This document shows, one piece after another, positions 1 through 11,750 of a stretch of 64,000 nt of DNA. The notes beneath the pieces are model-generated. The model saw only the letters and a program-made list of their open reading frames with translations, was not told the origin of the DNA and searched no databases. Made by a program: the position numbers and the translations under genes. The DNA lies in assembly GCA_033807695.1 (NCBI GenBank), contig CM066310.1:2108001-2172000 (forward strand), written 5' to 3'. Position 1 is the stretch's first letter. The number at the start of each line of letters is the position of its first letter. Source of the stretch: Daedaleopsis sinensis. Its lineage: Eukaryota > Basidiomycota > Agaricomycetes > Polyporales > Polyporaceae.

Positions 1-280
1 TATCAGCTGTATCAGAATGCAGCGAGGTACGACCCTAGGTGGCTCAGCGCTCACCTCTCCTGCAGGCTTGGCTGACCAACCGCGCCCAACAGGTATGAAG
101 CGCGCCGAGCTGCCGCGCATGCCACTACTGCCTCCCACATTAGTCCGTCCCTGTGGCATGCGCATACGGGGACATCACTCCATCTTGCGCTCTACGCACT
201 CTAACACAAGAGTATGCAGATGGCAAGCAGATGGCACAAAAAGACATCACACTTGAACCCATCGACGCGCAGTGCGACTG
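1..280. other. upstream region of the P450 gene
   Basis: I see no gene here. It holds the presumed promoter and 5' UTR of the P450 gene on + and is cut by the window edge. Confidence 0.4.
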
Positions 281-2777
281 ATGCTCCTCACCATGAACTT
301 CCTCATCGATCATAGCGTCTTCCTCGCCTTGCGCTATACCCTGATATCCTTATGCACCCTAGTCTGGGGCGCCTTTTCGTTGGGGATTATCTACATCTAT
401 AACTCCCCGTTATGTCTGCTGCGCGGTCCCTCTAACGTGCACTGGATGTTCGGCCATATCCGCCTCATCGGAAAGGTACAAGATCCCCGCACGCTCGAGA
501 GATGGACCAGGGAGTATGGATATAACTGTCTCACGCGGTGGCTATTATCGGTGAGCATAGCTCGTGCATGGTGGCTCAGGTTAAAAGCTAACATGTGATC
601 AGATTCCCACCTTGTGGACGGTGGATCCCCGGACAATCAACCACATCCTCACGCATTCGTACGACTATACCAAGCCTTGGGAGGGTGCTAGCCATGCACG
701 ACGACTGTTCGGTCCAAGTACGTTCCTCCGTCGAGTTACTCCGGTTCATAGCTCACTAGTTTCGCATGACCGCGATTTAGGTGTGCTTGTCTCCGAAGGT
801 GCGTGCCAATCTCTGTAGCCGAAGTACGAAGAATGGTGACTGATGTTTCTACTCTATAGGAGATATTCATAAGAAACAAGTGAGTGTGCGGGGTGAAGCC
901 CTACAGCCTGAGTTGGAGTCGATCACAGTATGTTGACCTGACTCTGTCACAGAGAAGAATTCTGGTATGTCCTCCTCGATTCGTTCCTGAGACTCAAGAG
1001 CATCAATGTCATTGCACGGCTTCGATACGCAGAACCCCGCGTTCGGTCCGGCACAGATACGGGACCTTACAGACATATTCCTTGAGAAGGCAGACGCAGT
1101 AAGTATATACACTCTGTAGGATGTTTGATAGGATTGCTGAAATGTCACGAGCTTCGGGATTATTGGAAGGAGCAGGCGGCCGCCGAGGGAGGATGTCTGA
1201 AAACGGACGTAGTTGAAGGTATTGGGAAGGCTACCCTCGATATCATCGGCATTGCAGGTAGTCACTACTATACGGCAGGCGCGCTTTCACTGGGCTAAGT
1301 ATGCCTTCTCGTAGGTTTCGACTACCTGTTCGACGCGTTAAACCCGTCAGGGAAGCCGAACGAGTTGAACGAAGCATTCAAGGCAATGTTTAAGACGGTG
1401 GCCCCTATGTCGTTCAAACGCGTTATCGTGGACGTTTTCCCGTTCCTCTCCTTTGTGAGTAGTCCATCTCATATCTGTCCACGAGCTCGTCACAAGCCCG
1501 TCGACAGCTTGACAAACGTGCGAGGAAGGTGGAAGAGTCACGGGCCGTCATGCGGCGCATCGGCCTCCAGCTCATCAACGACAAGAAAGCGGAGATCACG
1601 CGTGCTGCCGCTGCGGAAGCGAGCGGACTCGAGAAGAAGGCAATGATTGGCCGCGACCTCCTCACGCTCCTCATCAAGGCGAACATGGCTGTAGATATAC
1701 CAGATAGCCAACGTCTCAGTGACGACGAGGTGCTCTCTCGTAGGTCTCCCCCTACCACCGACCCATTGCATCACTGACATGAACATTGGTGGCGCGTGGG
1801 CCCTGTTTAGAGGTCGTGACGTGAGTCTCACAATGCTGCTAGATGTTTCCTGGGGTATGACATTTCCCTCATTTTACGCAGCTTCCTGGTCGCTGGGCAC
1901 GAGACTACAGCCGTATCCGTAACCTGGACCCTCTACGCGCTCACACAGTGCCCCGACGTTCAGCGCAAGCTCCGCACGGAGCTCCTGGCCGTCCACACGG
2001 CCTCGCCGACGATGGAAGAGCTCTCCGCTCTGCCGTATCTCGACGCGGTCGTCCGGGAGTCGCTACGGATGTACCCCCCGGTCGCGCTGACCCTGCGTAT
2101 GGCAACCCGGGACGACGTGATTCCCGTCAGCGATCCGTTCACCGACAGACACGGCACGACCCAGACAGAGATTCGGTGAGTATCTGTCTCTACCCCACCG
2201 TGCTCGGACCTCCTTCGCAACCCTAACACGATGGGTGCCACATACTGACTGCGTGGCTCGCTCAGGATCGCCAAGGGCAACCGAATCGTCATTCCCATAT
2301 CTGCGTACAACCGCCTGGAGTCCGTCTGGGGCGAGGACGCCGCCGTGTTCAGGTAAGAGCGAGTTCGACGTTACTAGCCGGGCGCTGCGCTCAATCCGAG
2401 CCCTTGATCGTACAGGCCCGAGCGATGGGAGAACCCACCCGAGGCAGCGGCATCGTCCCTCCCCGGTGTATGGGCACACAACCTCACCTTCTTGAGCGGA
2501 GCGCGCGCGTGCATCGCCTGGCGCTTCTCAGTCATCGAGTGCGTCTCCATCCATCCTCGCTCTATCCGAGTCACCGTATGCTAACGAACACGGCCGTCGG
2601 GGCTCCAGGCTGAAGGCGTTCCTGTTCTCGCTGGTGCGCGAGTTCGAGTTCGCGCTGGCCGTGCCCGCGGAGGAGATCGTGCCGGTGGGCGCGCTCGTCC
2701 AGCGGCCTCACCTACGCACTGAGCGCGAGACGGGCGCGCAACTGCCTCTCCTTCTTCGACCATACGCTCATCCATGA
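281..2777 (+). CDS. cytochrome P450 monooxygenase
   Basis: Heme-thiolate monooxygenase, probably ER-anchored and served by cytochrome P450 reductase; the substrate cannot be told. Fourteen exons give about 553 aa: 281-550, 603-717, 781-798, 860-879, 953-964, 1033-1098, 1152-1257, 1315-1454, 1508-1739, 1811-1820, 1882-2175, 2266-2352, 2416-2538, 2609-2777. The N-terminus has one hydrophobic anchor ([20 protein letters not shown]). Helix I is AGHETT, helix K is ESLR (ExxR), the PERW motif follows, and the heme loop is [10 protein letters not shown] with the ligand Cys. The residue two after Cys is Ala where most P450s have Gly. Two exons are only 12 and 10 nt long; both are needed to give GDIHKKQ-RRIL-NPAF and LSQVVTFLVAG. 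An in-frame ATG at 293 is an alternative start. I see no disruption. The overall look fits basidiomycete CYP5144/CYP512-like families, but I do not assign one. Confidence 0.9.
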
Positions 2778-3396
2778 TTCTCCATAATGTTTCACTCGGT
2801 TTCTCGACCGTTCCTTCTCGCGGCTAGAGGTCTTCACCCACATCAGTCAAGGTCTTCGAAGCTTTTAGGACAATCAACGTGCGAAGTGATATAACGAGTA
2901 ACAGTGATAACAGCGATGCCACCGGCATGTACTAGTACAGTATCTCAGTAAGTTACCGGTACCAGCACCACAGAAATACCGATTACTGCAAGCGACCGAC
3001 GCGACTTGGAAGTGCGATGGGTTACTGTGTCCTCTAAAAAGCCTACGTCCCCTCGATGCAAACGAACAGGCCGGCTGTGTCCTCTTCGTCGGCATGCTCG
3101 CTTGGGGCGTGCGGCCATGGTGCTCGTCTGCTAGCGCCTGTGTGACAAGCATCCGCACGAAGATGAAAAGCAAGTACGGACGGAGGTGCTGACTCCGAAT
3201 CGGCTGGAGCATGCAACCGTCGGAATACGCGCAGTGACCTCGATGTCGTAGATTATCGAGATGTGAGTACATATATATAGACAGGCGAGGTTCGCGCCGT
3301 TCGCGCCCAACGTTGAAAAGCGTAAGACGAGGCTTCCAGGTGCCGTCCTTCCTCTCATCCAGATCGCAGGAGACAATGATACATCTGTTCTCCCAG
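2778..3396. other. intergenic, convergent P450 / GMC 3' ends
   Basis: I found no gene or clear repeat here. It lies between the 3' ends of two convergent genes, so it should hold both terminators. Confidence 0.4.
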
Positions 3397-6362
3397 TCAG
3401 CTCCCGCAGATCAGATCTGCGGCCTTCTCAGCAACGGCAACGACGACGGCGCTTGGGTGGCCTGAGACCTGGTCAGGGAACACCGACGTGTCTACTACTC
3501 GCAGGTTAGGGATACCATGAACCCGAAGCTGCAGGTCTACGACGCTGTCCTGTGCGCTCGCGCCCATCTTCGCGGAAGACGTCTACAAGCAACAGTCAGT
3601 GCAGGTCAGTCGAATGCTGAGTGCAGGACTCACAGGGTGCCACGCCGACTGGCCGTGCGCCCGGATGAAGGTCTTGATCTCCTCCGTCGTGATCTGCCAT
3701 CCGTGTCAGAGGAATGAGTCTCAGTTATACACAATTGTGAAGGACTGACCTTATCGGGATCTGCGTCTCCTGGCCAGAAGATCTCATCATTGGGCTTGTC
3801 CGAGGTGCGGATGTCGAGCACTTCCTTGAGCGGTGAAGTATTAGCGATTTTTAAAAGGAGCCGGACGGACTTGATCGCCGTGTTCCAGTCGCTTTCGGTC
3901 GCTAGATAGCTACGGTGATGAGAGTATATGATCAGGGAAAGAGCGGAGATGAGGCAGCATACAGAATGTCCTACTTCGCATGTATGAAGGGATAGTCGTA
4001 AACATCAGCAGAGCGCAGCTCGATGCGACCCGCGCTCTCAGGCTTGAGCAGGAGGGTGCCCTAATAACGATGTCAGCCGTGAAATACAAACACTTGTCTA
4101 TCACCTTGGAATCTCACCGGAGTAATACCATAGGTGTCGCTGGGGAGCCTACCCTGCCCGTTCTCAGCCACGGCAAAAGGTGTGAACAAGATTTCAATGT
4201 CCGGAGCTCCAGGTCCTGACGAGCAGTCGTGGGCAGGAAGATCCGGACCATACGGCAAGCTAGAAGAGAGATGTGTGATCGGTCAACACGCGTCGAAGAC
4301 GTGAGTACATGTTGAGCACTGACCTCTTGTCGGCAGAGCGCACGAACACGGCGAGCGGCGAGGCAAGCGTGGATAGCGGGCCCGTACCAACGGTGAGCCA
4401 TTGGAGAAACGCGAGAAGACCTCTGACGGGGCTGCGGAGGTACGTGTCCCACGTGTATCCGGGCTTCGCGCGGAGCCGCAGTCCTCCAGCTGAGAAGTGC
4501 TGTTGCGACGTTCAACAGAAGGTTCAAGTTGAACTTGGAAGCAACTAGGGATGTACTTACGTCTAGCAAATTCTGTCCAACTGCAGGCAGGTCCCGGACG
4601 ACGTGGATGTCGTGCTTAGCGAGCTCCTCGGATGGACCGATCCCAGAGAGCATCAACAGCTGAGGAGTCCCCACAACGCCGCCTGAGAGGATGACCTCTT
4701 TCCGTGCAGCTACGACGTAGCGCGAGCCTTTCTTGCTGGTGGAAATTACAACGCCCGCAGCCTTTTTCGAACTGCATTCGTCGGAGACAATGGCCTTTTC
4801 AGTCATCGTCGAAACCGCAACGGTCAGGTTTGGGCGGCTCAGGACGTCCTTGTTGAGGTATGCGGTCGCAGTGGAACTTCCTAAGTTGCATATAGATGAG
4901 CAAATAGCCTATTAAAGTTAAAGTAGCTTCACGCTCACTTTCATGCTTCCCATCGATGTTAGCAAGAAACGTGCCGACCCCGAGTGTCCCTTCGGATGTG
5001 TTCAAATCGCTACCGTGCGAGTTGAGCAATACTGTACTAATCAAAGCAAAGCGGCGCGTCACAGGTCACACCGACCCAATCCGCGACGCAATGTGGCACC
5101 GGTCACTGGTCACAGCGGCTGGCGCCGCTTGTGACCAGCAATTCCGGGCGTTTAGAGCGCTATATATGGCAAAATTTCGGGCGCCTCCGGCGCCCCAAGC
5201 CCTCGGTCACACCGTTTCGGGGGTCCCGCCGCGCCGCTTTGACGACTCCGACCGGTCACTGGTCACACCCGGCGCCGCTTTGCTTTGATTAGTACAGTAG
5301 TCCCATTTGCGACGATGTCGACTTACCTCTTGGCGCGAATACCCAGGGCCTCCGCAGCTTGGGCTATTTTTGAGATGATGGGCTGTAAATTTTCATCAGT
5401 GAGATACCTCTCTAGCATATAGGTACCATGGGAAGCATACGGCGGTCGATACATGACTGGTCACCCACGGACCTTGGCTTCCGTGTAGCGAGGCATCGAG
5501 AGGGAGTACTGGATGGGGGATGTATTGTTCTGCACGTCGGAAGAATCTTTCTAGATTATCAGTGAGAGCCGGTGGCGCTGATCATAACCGACTGACTTCT
5601 TCATGGACTCATACCCCCATCCCTCAGCGCCAAGTCTCTCCCAAGCGTCGAAGTCTGCTCACAGAGAGGTTGGTTCGCCATAACCATAATTCCTATCGGG
5701 ACTGTACGATACCTTCGGGGGCGCACTGATGGTAGATCATAGCATTGACTGAGCTAGAGGGGTAGTGAGACCACGGTCGACGCCTCAGGTCGCGCCAAAT
5801 ATCGATTATCACCTTGAGCCGCCCAACAGCTTCCCTCGGGGCCAGTAGATGCTGCGCCCGTTGAGTTCCTTCTGCGGTCTGCAACCCAGAATTTAGCAAG
5901 GGCATATCCTCCAGCCATACAAAATGACGGAGCGCTCACGTCGTTTGGTACGCCCAATCTGACGAGCTGTGGAACAGCTGCGCGAAGCCCCACGGCATAC
6001 GAGAGAGCAGATTGCCTTGATGGCTGCACGATGTGATACACGTCAGGCCCCTGCCATTGCCTTCAAAGCCTCGCCGTCCGTACCTTTTCCCGGCTTCCAA
6101 CAGGAGCACCGTCACTGAAGGGTCTTCGGACAATCGCGAGGCGAGGACGCAGCCAGCAGTCCCTGAGAGCTTTAAGTCAGCGAAATCTGATGTACTCAGA
6201 CCACGGCCTGAGCGAATGCGACTGACCACCACCGACTATGATGTAGTCAAATGACTTTGCGCTTGCGACACTTCGCGATGGGTCGTCTGCTGGGTGAAGC
6301 TGAGTGGCAAAGGTCCATGGCTTGTGAACGATGGCACTGGAGCTGGAGAAAACATTGCCCAT
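3397..6362 (-). CDS. GMC-family FAD oxidoreductase (aryl-alcohol oxidase / choline dehydrogenase-like)
   Basis: Flavoenzyme that oxidises an alcohol using FAD; relatives include aryl-alcohol oxidase and choline dehydrogenase-like proteins. The gene starts at 6362 ([16 protein letters not shown]) and has about a dozen exons. In order, I see the FAD-binding [12 protein letters not shown] rebuilt across intron 1, LLLEAGK, the GMC block [11 protein letters not shown] then [20 protein letters not shown], the signature [18 protein letters not shown], and [10 protein letters not shown]. The C-terminus has SAWHPTSSAKMG and [19 protein letters not shown]. Both active-site positions appear to be His (W-H-P and G-H-P), as in aryl-alcohol oxidases. 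I see no clear secretion signal, so an intracellular enzyme is possible. The intron between GIRAKR and DLNTSEG holds a 266-bp MITE; the coding sequence stays open on both sides. Exact splice sites of a few exons are inferred. Confidence 0.88.
5030..5299. mobile_element. MITE with 26-28 bp perfect TIRs in a GMC intron
   Basis: The left end 5030-5057 and the right end 5272-5299 are perfect inverted repeats of 28 bp, beginning TACTGTACTAATCAAAGC. Reading the outermost TA as a target duplication, the element is 5032-5297 (266 bp) with 26-bp TIRs, as in Tc1/mariner-type MITEs. The interior is GC-rich and has a direct repeat of CCGGTCACTGGTCACA near 5098 and 5250. It has no coding capacity. It sits wholly inside one GMC intron. 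Confidence 0.85.
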
Positions 6363-6736
6363 GGTGTCGTCGACCGGGAGACGTCGAAGAGATGCTCGAG
6401 GATGTCCTGAAGGAGAGAGAAAGAGCAGTAGGGTGCAGGGATGCAGGGGACCTAACCTGAGGTGCTAGAGCTGCTAGCCTTGGCTTCCATTCTTCTCAAG
6501 TTCTGACTTCGCAGCCGGGCGCTGTTGATGGGCTCGCCCGGTCGGGCGGCCAGAGTCAACCCTGCCTGAACTCACATATCCGGAAATGCCGAGGGGCATC
6601 TTCCGTTCTGGCTTGAAAGGCGTATTGCCATCTACGAGGGATCCCGGATGTTTCCACAGCGGCCATCACGTCTGGTATTCACGTCTGATTTTGGGCTGTA
6701 ATATATGTAGCAGCGTGGTTTCTACCACCATGAGTT
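6363..6736. other. intergenic, upstream of the GMC gene
   Basis: I see no gene here. It should hold the GMC promoter and the 3' end of the split F-box gene. Confidence 0.35.
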
Positions 6737-8330
6737 CTAAGCAAAGACAATATCTCTCTTCTTGAAATCCCTCTGATGGCTGACAGTCGTTCGTTCACGA
6801 AGGTCAGCGGACGACGCTCGCTCTACGCGCGAAGCTCACTCACCAACGCCGCAAATGCCACACGATGGCTTCCGGCCCGTTAGGCAGCCGGATATCGTAC
6901 GTGTATTGGGACCTCTTGTGCATCAACTTGCAGATCCGACATACGAGCGGCGCCTCCGCATTCGGGCGCGCGGCGATGCGCTCCTCGATTGTGATGCGGA
7001 GCGCCGCGCTGATAGTCAGGCGCTCGAACGCTGGAGTGGTGTCCGCCCCATCCTCGAGGAGCTTAACGTCGCAGTGCACCGCCGAGATCGCGTGCGTGGC
7101 CTTGAGAACGTAGTTCGTGTTCGGGGTCTTCTTCCTGTGATACGGGTAATCGCGAGATGTGACAGACGAGGTCTGAACTTACATTTGATAGTTGCGGTGC
7201 CAGTCAGACCCCTGAGAGTGGACGAGATGTTCTAGCTGCGTCATAAAATCTGCTGCTTCAGTCTCGGGCCTGCAAGGATAGAACGTAGTATTGCACTCAC
7301 AAGCTTTGCAAAGCTTGGCTCCCAGGGATCAGCCAGGTCCGGATCGCCACACGAGCAATATAGCCGTCCATCCCGCACCCACCGGTCCAACACTTCCTGC
7401 GTAGTATCCAGAGGGATATCGTTCGCCTTCAAAACAGTGCACGCGATCTCGGGAACTTCGTATTCGAACTCGATGAGCCGACATCCCTTGCGGTAAGGAT
7501 GCTCGCACATCCAAGCATCGTCCGGGTGCTCCTCACGCCAATGGGCATGGCACTCGGCGTACGTCGCGTAAGACAGGCGATCGTCACAGTCGTCTGAGCT
7601 GCACGAGAAGTATGCGAAGCATCGACTAAACGCTTCATCCGCTGATAAGCCCTTAAGCGAGCTGCGCATGCTGTGGGGAGGACCGTCGTCCTTGAGGAAG
7701 GATGCAAGGAGCATTTGCTTGGCCTTCGTCTTGTATGCGGCGATATCGATCAACATCTGATCTGTTACCGCAGAGAAATCGGCTCTCGAAATGTCGCCTT
7801 GAGCATCGTCGCGTCGTGCGAGCGCCGCAATGCAGGGGAGCTCGCAGAAGTCGTGGTCGTTTGGTGCGAGGTCGCGCTCCTCCTCCGACAAGTGCTCTTG
7901 GAGATACTCGTCGAAGCATTCGAGGATCTGGTCAAGCCGTGCCTCAATGCGCTCGTTCAGCTCCTCTTCTATCCTTCTGTCGCGTGCAAGAGTGATTCAC
8001 GCTTCAAGCTTCGGGCGGAGGTTGTTCCATACTGAATACAGTGGGTAAGCGTACACGCCAACAACATTCTCGAAGGAGGTACGTACTGCGATCGGTCAGA
8101 GGTTTGGGCTGCAAGACAAGCTTGTCCCAAGGAGCATCGTCTTCTGGGAAGTCCTCTTCCGCGTAACCCAGCTCCTGAAGCTTGGCAGTGATGCTTATGA
8201 ATCGCATCATTCAATCGTCGTGGACAGACAATTCTAGGTTAGCTTACGCGTCTAATCGAGTCTTCGATGTCGAGATGTCATCCAACCGCTTCTCAATCAA
8301 AAAAGCGAGCATCCACAGCAAGAGCGCCAA
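6737..8330 (-). pseudogene. 3' half of an F-box/zinc-binding gene split by a transposon (copy A)
   Basis: This is the C-terminal half of the gene whose N-terminal half lies at 15160-16546. Recognisable exons encode EKRLDDISTSKTRLDA, ITAKLQELGYAEEDFPEDD, APNDHDFCELPCIAALARRD, LYCSCGDPDLADPWEPSFAK, and CRICKLMHKR then VWHLRRW, with a last exon ending KKRDIVFA and a stop at 6737-6739. Each block aligns with the intact paralog at 49788-52468, and the reading frames look open. The damage is therefore the insertion of the 6.8-kb element 8331-15159 inside an exon rather than decay, which suggests a recent event. No full-length product is expected unless the element excises precisely. Confidence 0.85.
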
Positions 8331-8344
8331 CATCAGGGAAAAGA

Positions 8345-8470
8345 ATAGACGCTATATGGCGCTATGACCACCATATAGCATCTGTAGCGCGGCAGCGTCC
8401 CCCCTCCTACATAGACCACTCATAGCTTGAATAGGTCACTGTATAGCGTCACATAGTGCTATATAGCATT
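8345..8470. repeat. left subterminal repeat region of the Plavaka element
   Basis: Many short variants of GCTATATAG and CATATAGCA occur here. They recur in inverted orientation in the other subterminal region (about 15000-15110) and are probable transposase binding sites. Confidence 0.6.
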
Positions 8471-8738
8471 CCTAACACAGTTAGCTCGCACTGCATCTCA
8501 CGCGGTACTACTACTAGTATCTGCTGGCATGGCTAGTCACAGAGTCACAAGGGTCACGGTGTTGTCACCCACATCACAGCGGGCACTGGGGGCGGCGGCG
8601 GACTCGGATGCCCTCGGCAGCAGCGAACAGTAGAGACAGTAATACAGATAGGAGTATATTGCTCATAGGTTGACAAACGCGAACATACATAGCCATGCGA
8701 ACTGGACAGTCTACGTACGCGCAGGCTCGGCGATGCGC

Positions 8739-11548
8739 TCAAGTCGAATTGCCGCCGCCAGCAGTCGCACCTCGCTTCTTTGAGGCATACGCCATGATCG
8801 CCTTCGACAATGCAGCGGCGGAGATGGCCGTCTGTGCGGTGGGTTCGATTTCCGGGGCATTGGCAGCCCCACTAGTCGAAATGATAGAGCAATGGTCATC
8901 AGTGACCGCCGTATAATCGGAATGCATTACTAGTACGCACCATCCTTCCTCAGAGATCGTTGTACGGATTTCGCGGAGAATGTCATATCCGGCCATCGTG
9001 ATCGAGTCCTTCCGAAAATTGTCGAGATCTTTGAGGTGCGTCATGTAGAACTGCTTGTGTGTCTTCTCCCGGAATGGTATATTAGCCCACGTTCCAGTCG
9101 ACCACTCTTGAATGGCACATTGGATCTGCGGGAGTGGTATTGGAAGAGACCGTGACGGAGTCCGGGTCAGTTCACAGTAGGAGCATTACAGGGATAGAGA
9201 TACCCCGGCAGTGATGACGCATTCCCACTCACCGCTGAGAGAATGAGGGCTAGTGCTTGAATGGGGAAGGGGGTGTACAGCTTGCGCAAGATCACACCGT
9301 CGTCGAGCGGGCCCTTGTAGTAGACACGGTTGATCACCATTTGGATAATGTCAGCTTCGTATAGGCCGGGATAGCCGTCTGAGTCGTCCTTAGCTCCATA
9401 GTTCTAGACGGCCGCGGCGGGCATGGCCAGGATTGTCATCAGTGGTATGACACTAATACTAGGGACAATACGAGACTGACCTGGTAGGCAAAGGCAATGT
9501 CCCGGAGGAGCGAGGTGGCGATGTCGCGATTGCGAGCGATCACCACCGTGGAGGTCCCCTTTTTGAGTCCGTATGCTGCTTCTACGTAGTGAGTCGCCGC
9601 AGTCTTGACCTCGCTGCGCCAATTCCAGGAGTATTGCTCGATCTAGTACGGGAATTGTCAAAACTGAAGGTGCGATACTAGTTGGAAGCTCGCCAGGACG
9701 ACTCACGACCTGAACGATCCCAACGTCATGGGTGAGCTCGACCTCGAGCTCATCGCAAGCGTAGTACCAAGCCTGCTTTGCCCAGCTCTGCTCTTGGAGA
9801 GGAGTGGGATACGCTTCGTTCGACCCAACCTTATACTTATAGAAAGGAATTGCGCGCTTGATTATGTCTTGAGCTTCGTTATCGTAGTCCTTTTGTCGGG
9901 CTTTGCGCCCCGGCTGAGCGGGGATGACTCGACGTACAACTGGAGGTGCAGGTCGATCAGAGTCAGTCCCACTAGCAGAGCTTAAAGTTCGACGACACTG
10001 AGTAGGCGGCTCGTCGAGCGAGGAGTCACTGCTGGCATGTTCGTCATATGGACGTAGACGAGGTACAATCTATTAGTAACCCTAGTAGTCAGCGTGTTTC
10101 TAACACACAAATGGGCGAGCACGTACAGTTTCCATGCTGCGGGAGCGCGCGCGTGCAGTGGTGATGCGAGAGGGAATATGCTCGGGGTCGGAGGGTTGTT
10201 CGTCTTCTTCCTGGTCCTCAGAGAAATCAGCGTAGGGATCCTGCTCGATCTCACGGGCAGTCTCTGGGTCGAAGAAGTAGTCTGCTTCTGTTGGGCCAAG
10301 ATCGATGTCCGGCGGAATGGGTTCATTCTCCCCAGGGGCTGGCGTGAGAAGCCAGCTGTCTGTAAGTTTGTGATCGTTAGAGCTTGCCTGCTACCATCGC
10401 GCCGTGCCCAAATGAGGGACTCACATCGTTTAGACATGCGCGAAAAGGCCCAAGTTTCATCTGGATCCAATTGGGGAGGGGGTGTGTCTTGACGAGTGTG
10501 CTCAGATTCAGAGTCACCCTGAAGGGGTCTATGAAGACGAGGGATGGCATGTGAGGAGCGAGATGGAGTTGACTTACACCAAGAAGCGCAGGGTCGATTG
10601 GAATACCATCCCGGTGCCAATCTGCTGCAGAAGGCATGCGAGGCATTAACGGTGACGTAGGAGGTTCACTTGGCTCCCTCGGTGCATTAGCTTGTCTTGA
10701 AGAGCCAATAGCAGAGCGCGAGACTATGGACGTGCCAATGTGCGTCGTAGCTGGTGTCGCGGAGCGCGAGATCTGCGGAGTTGATGTACGCGATAGGATC
10801 TGAGGCGCTGCTGGACGTGAGATCTGCGGCGTCACCGACCGCGATGCCTCTGCGGAGGGAATGCTGGTGCTGGGGAGCGGAGCAGCTGTTGTGGTAGCAC
10901 ACTACTACTGAGCAATCATGCGTGTCGATCATTAACAGAAAACGTACCAGCGCTGGATCCCGCAAACGAATGAGAAGGACGAGACATGCCATTTCCTGAC
11001 ATGTAGGGATTGCGCATGGTGCTCAGTTGAGCCGCTTCTTCAGCTGATAAGCGAGGAGGGGGCTTCGGAGAGCAAAGCGAGCATGGCAGTGAGCTCCTGA
11101 GTCACACCTTCGCTCGACTACCAGGGAGAACTTACCATGTTAGTGGGGTTACTCAGTCTTTGCCCTGCGATCGTTCTTGCGGCTGGTGTAGAAGGACGCG
11201 GGAGGCCATGAGCATGAGCTTGAAGGTTGACGGCACTAGATCTGATGGAACCGGCCCTGCCAGTGCGAGTACTGCCACGCTGCGCTGTCCTGTTTGTTGA
11301 CAGAGTCTGCGTAGGGAACTGCGAAATGGTCAGTCACACTGTAATAAGCTGAGAGCCCGAAGTGAGGATCAAGGAGTCACCTCTTGAGCTACACGGCGTA
11401 CTGTGCCAATGCTAGCGGCCGTCCTTGTGCTTGAGTTTGTGTTACGAGCTGCCTCGAGAGTTTGTTCTTCATCGAGCTGCTGGGCTTTCTCTGTTCTCTT
11501 GCGGACGCGAGCCCCGGAGCGGACAGGGCCTGGCTGCTGGGAAGCCAT
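8739..11548 (-). CDS. DUF6532 domain protein carried by the transposon
   Basis: This gene starts at 11548 (MASQQPGPVRSGARVRKRTE) and ends at 8739. The N-terminal half is basic, low-complexity and Ser/Pro/Arg-rich, with PQISRxAxPQI-like repeats. The C-terminal half has the hallmarks of the uncharacterised basidiomycete domain DUF6532: QAWYYACDELEVEL, AAYGLKKG, VVIARNRDIATSLLRDIAFA, MVINRVYYKGPLDDGVILRK, YTPFPIQALALILSAVS, AIQEWSTGTW and THLKDLDNFRKD. It has about nine exons. The last intron (within about 8860-8940) is a multiple of three and open, so its removal is uncertain. The gene lies wholly inside the element and is divergent from the transposase across about 200 bp, which suggests a transposition accessory or regulatory role. 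That role is inference; the domain has no known function. Confidence 0.8.
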
Positions 11549-11750
11549 GGTCGTGATGAGTAGCAGACGACGTGGATGCGAGACGGCGGGGAGGGGAGCA
11601 AAAAAGGGCGCCGGGAATGTCCGTGGCTGAGTTTGGAATCCGAACAGGGCAGTCTCTATTCCTATTCGCAGTCAGCCCATTTTCAGCCCAAGTCACCGTC
11701 CTCTGACCTCGGCGAAGCCCAACTTGAACTCACCTCAGTTATCTCGAACC
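11549..11750. promoter_or_regulatory. bidirectional promoter of the transposon
   Basis: This 202-bp gap separates the divergent start codons of the DUF6532 gene and the transposase. It must hold both promoters. I see no clear TATA box. Confidence 0.5.
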
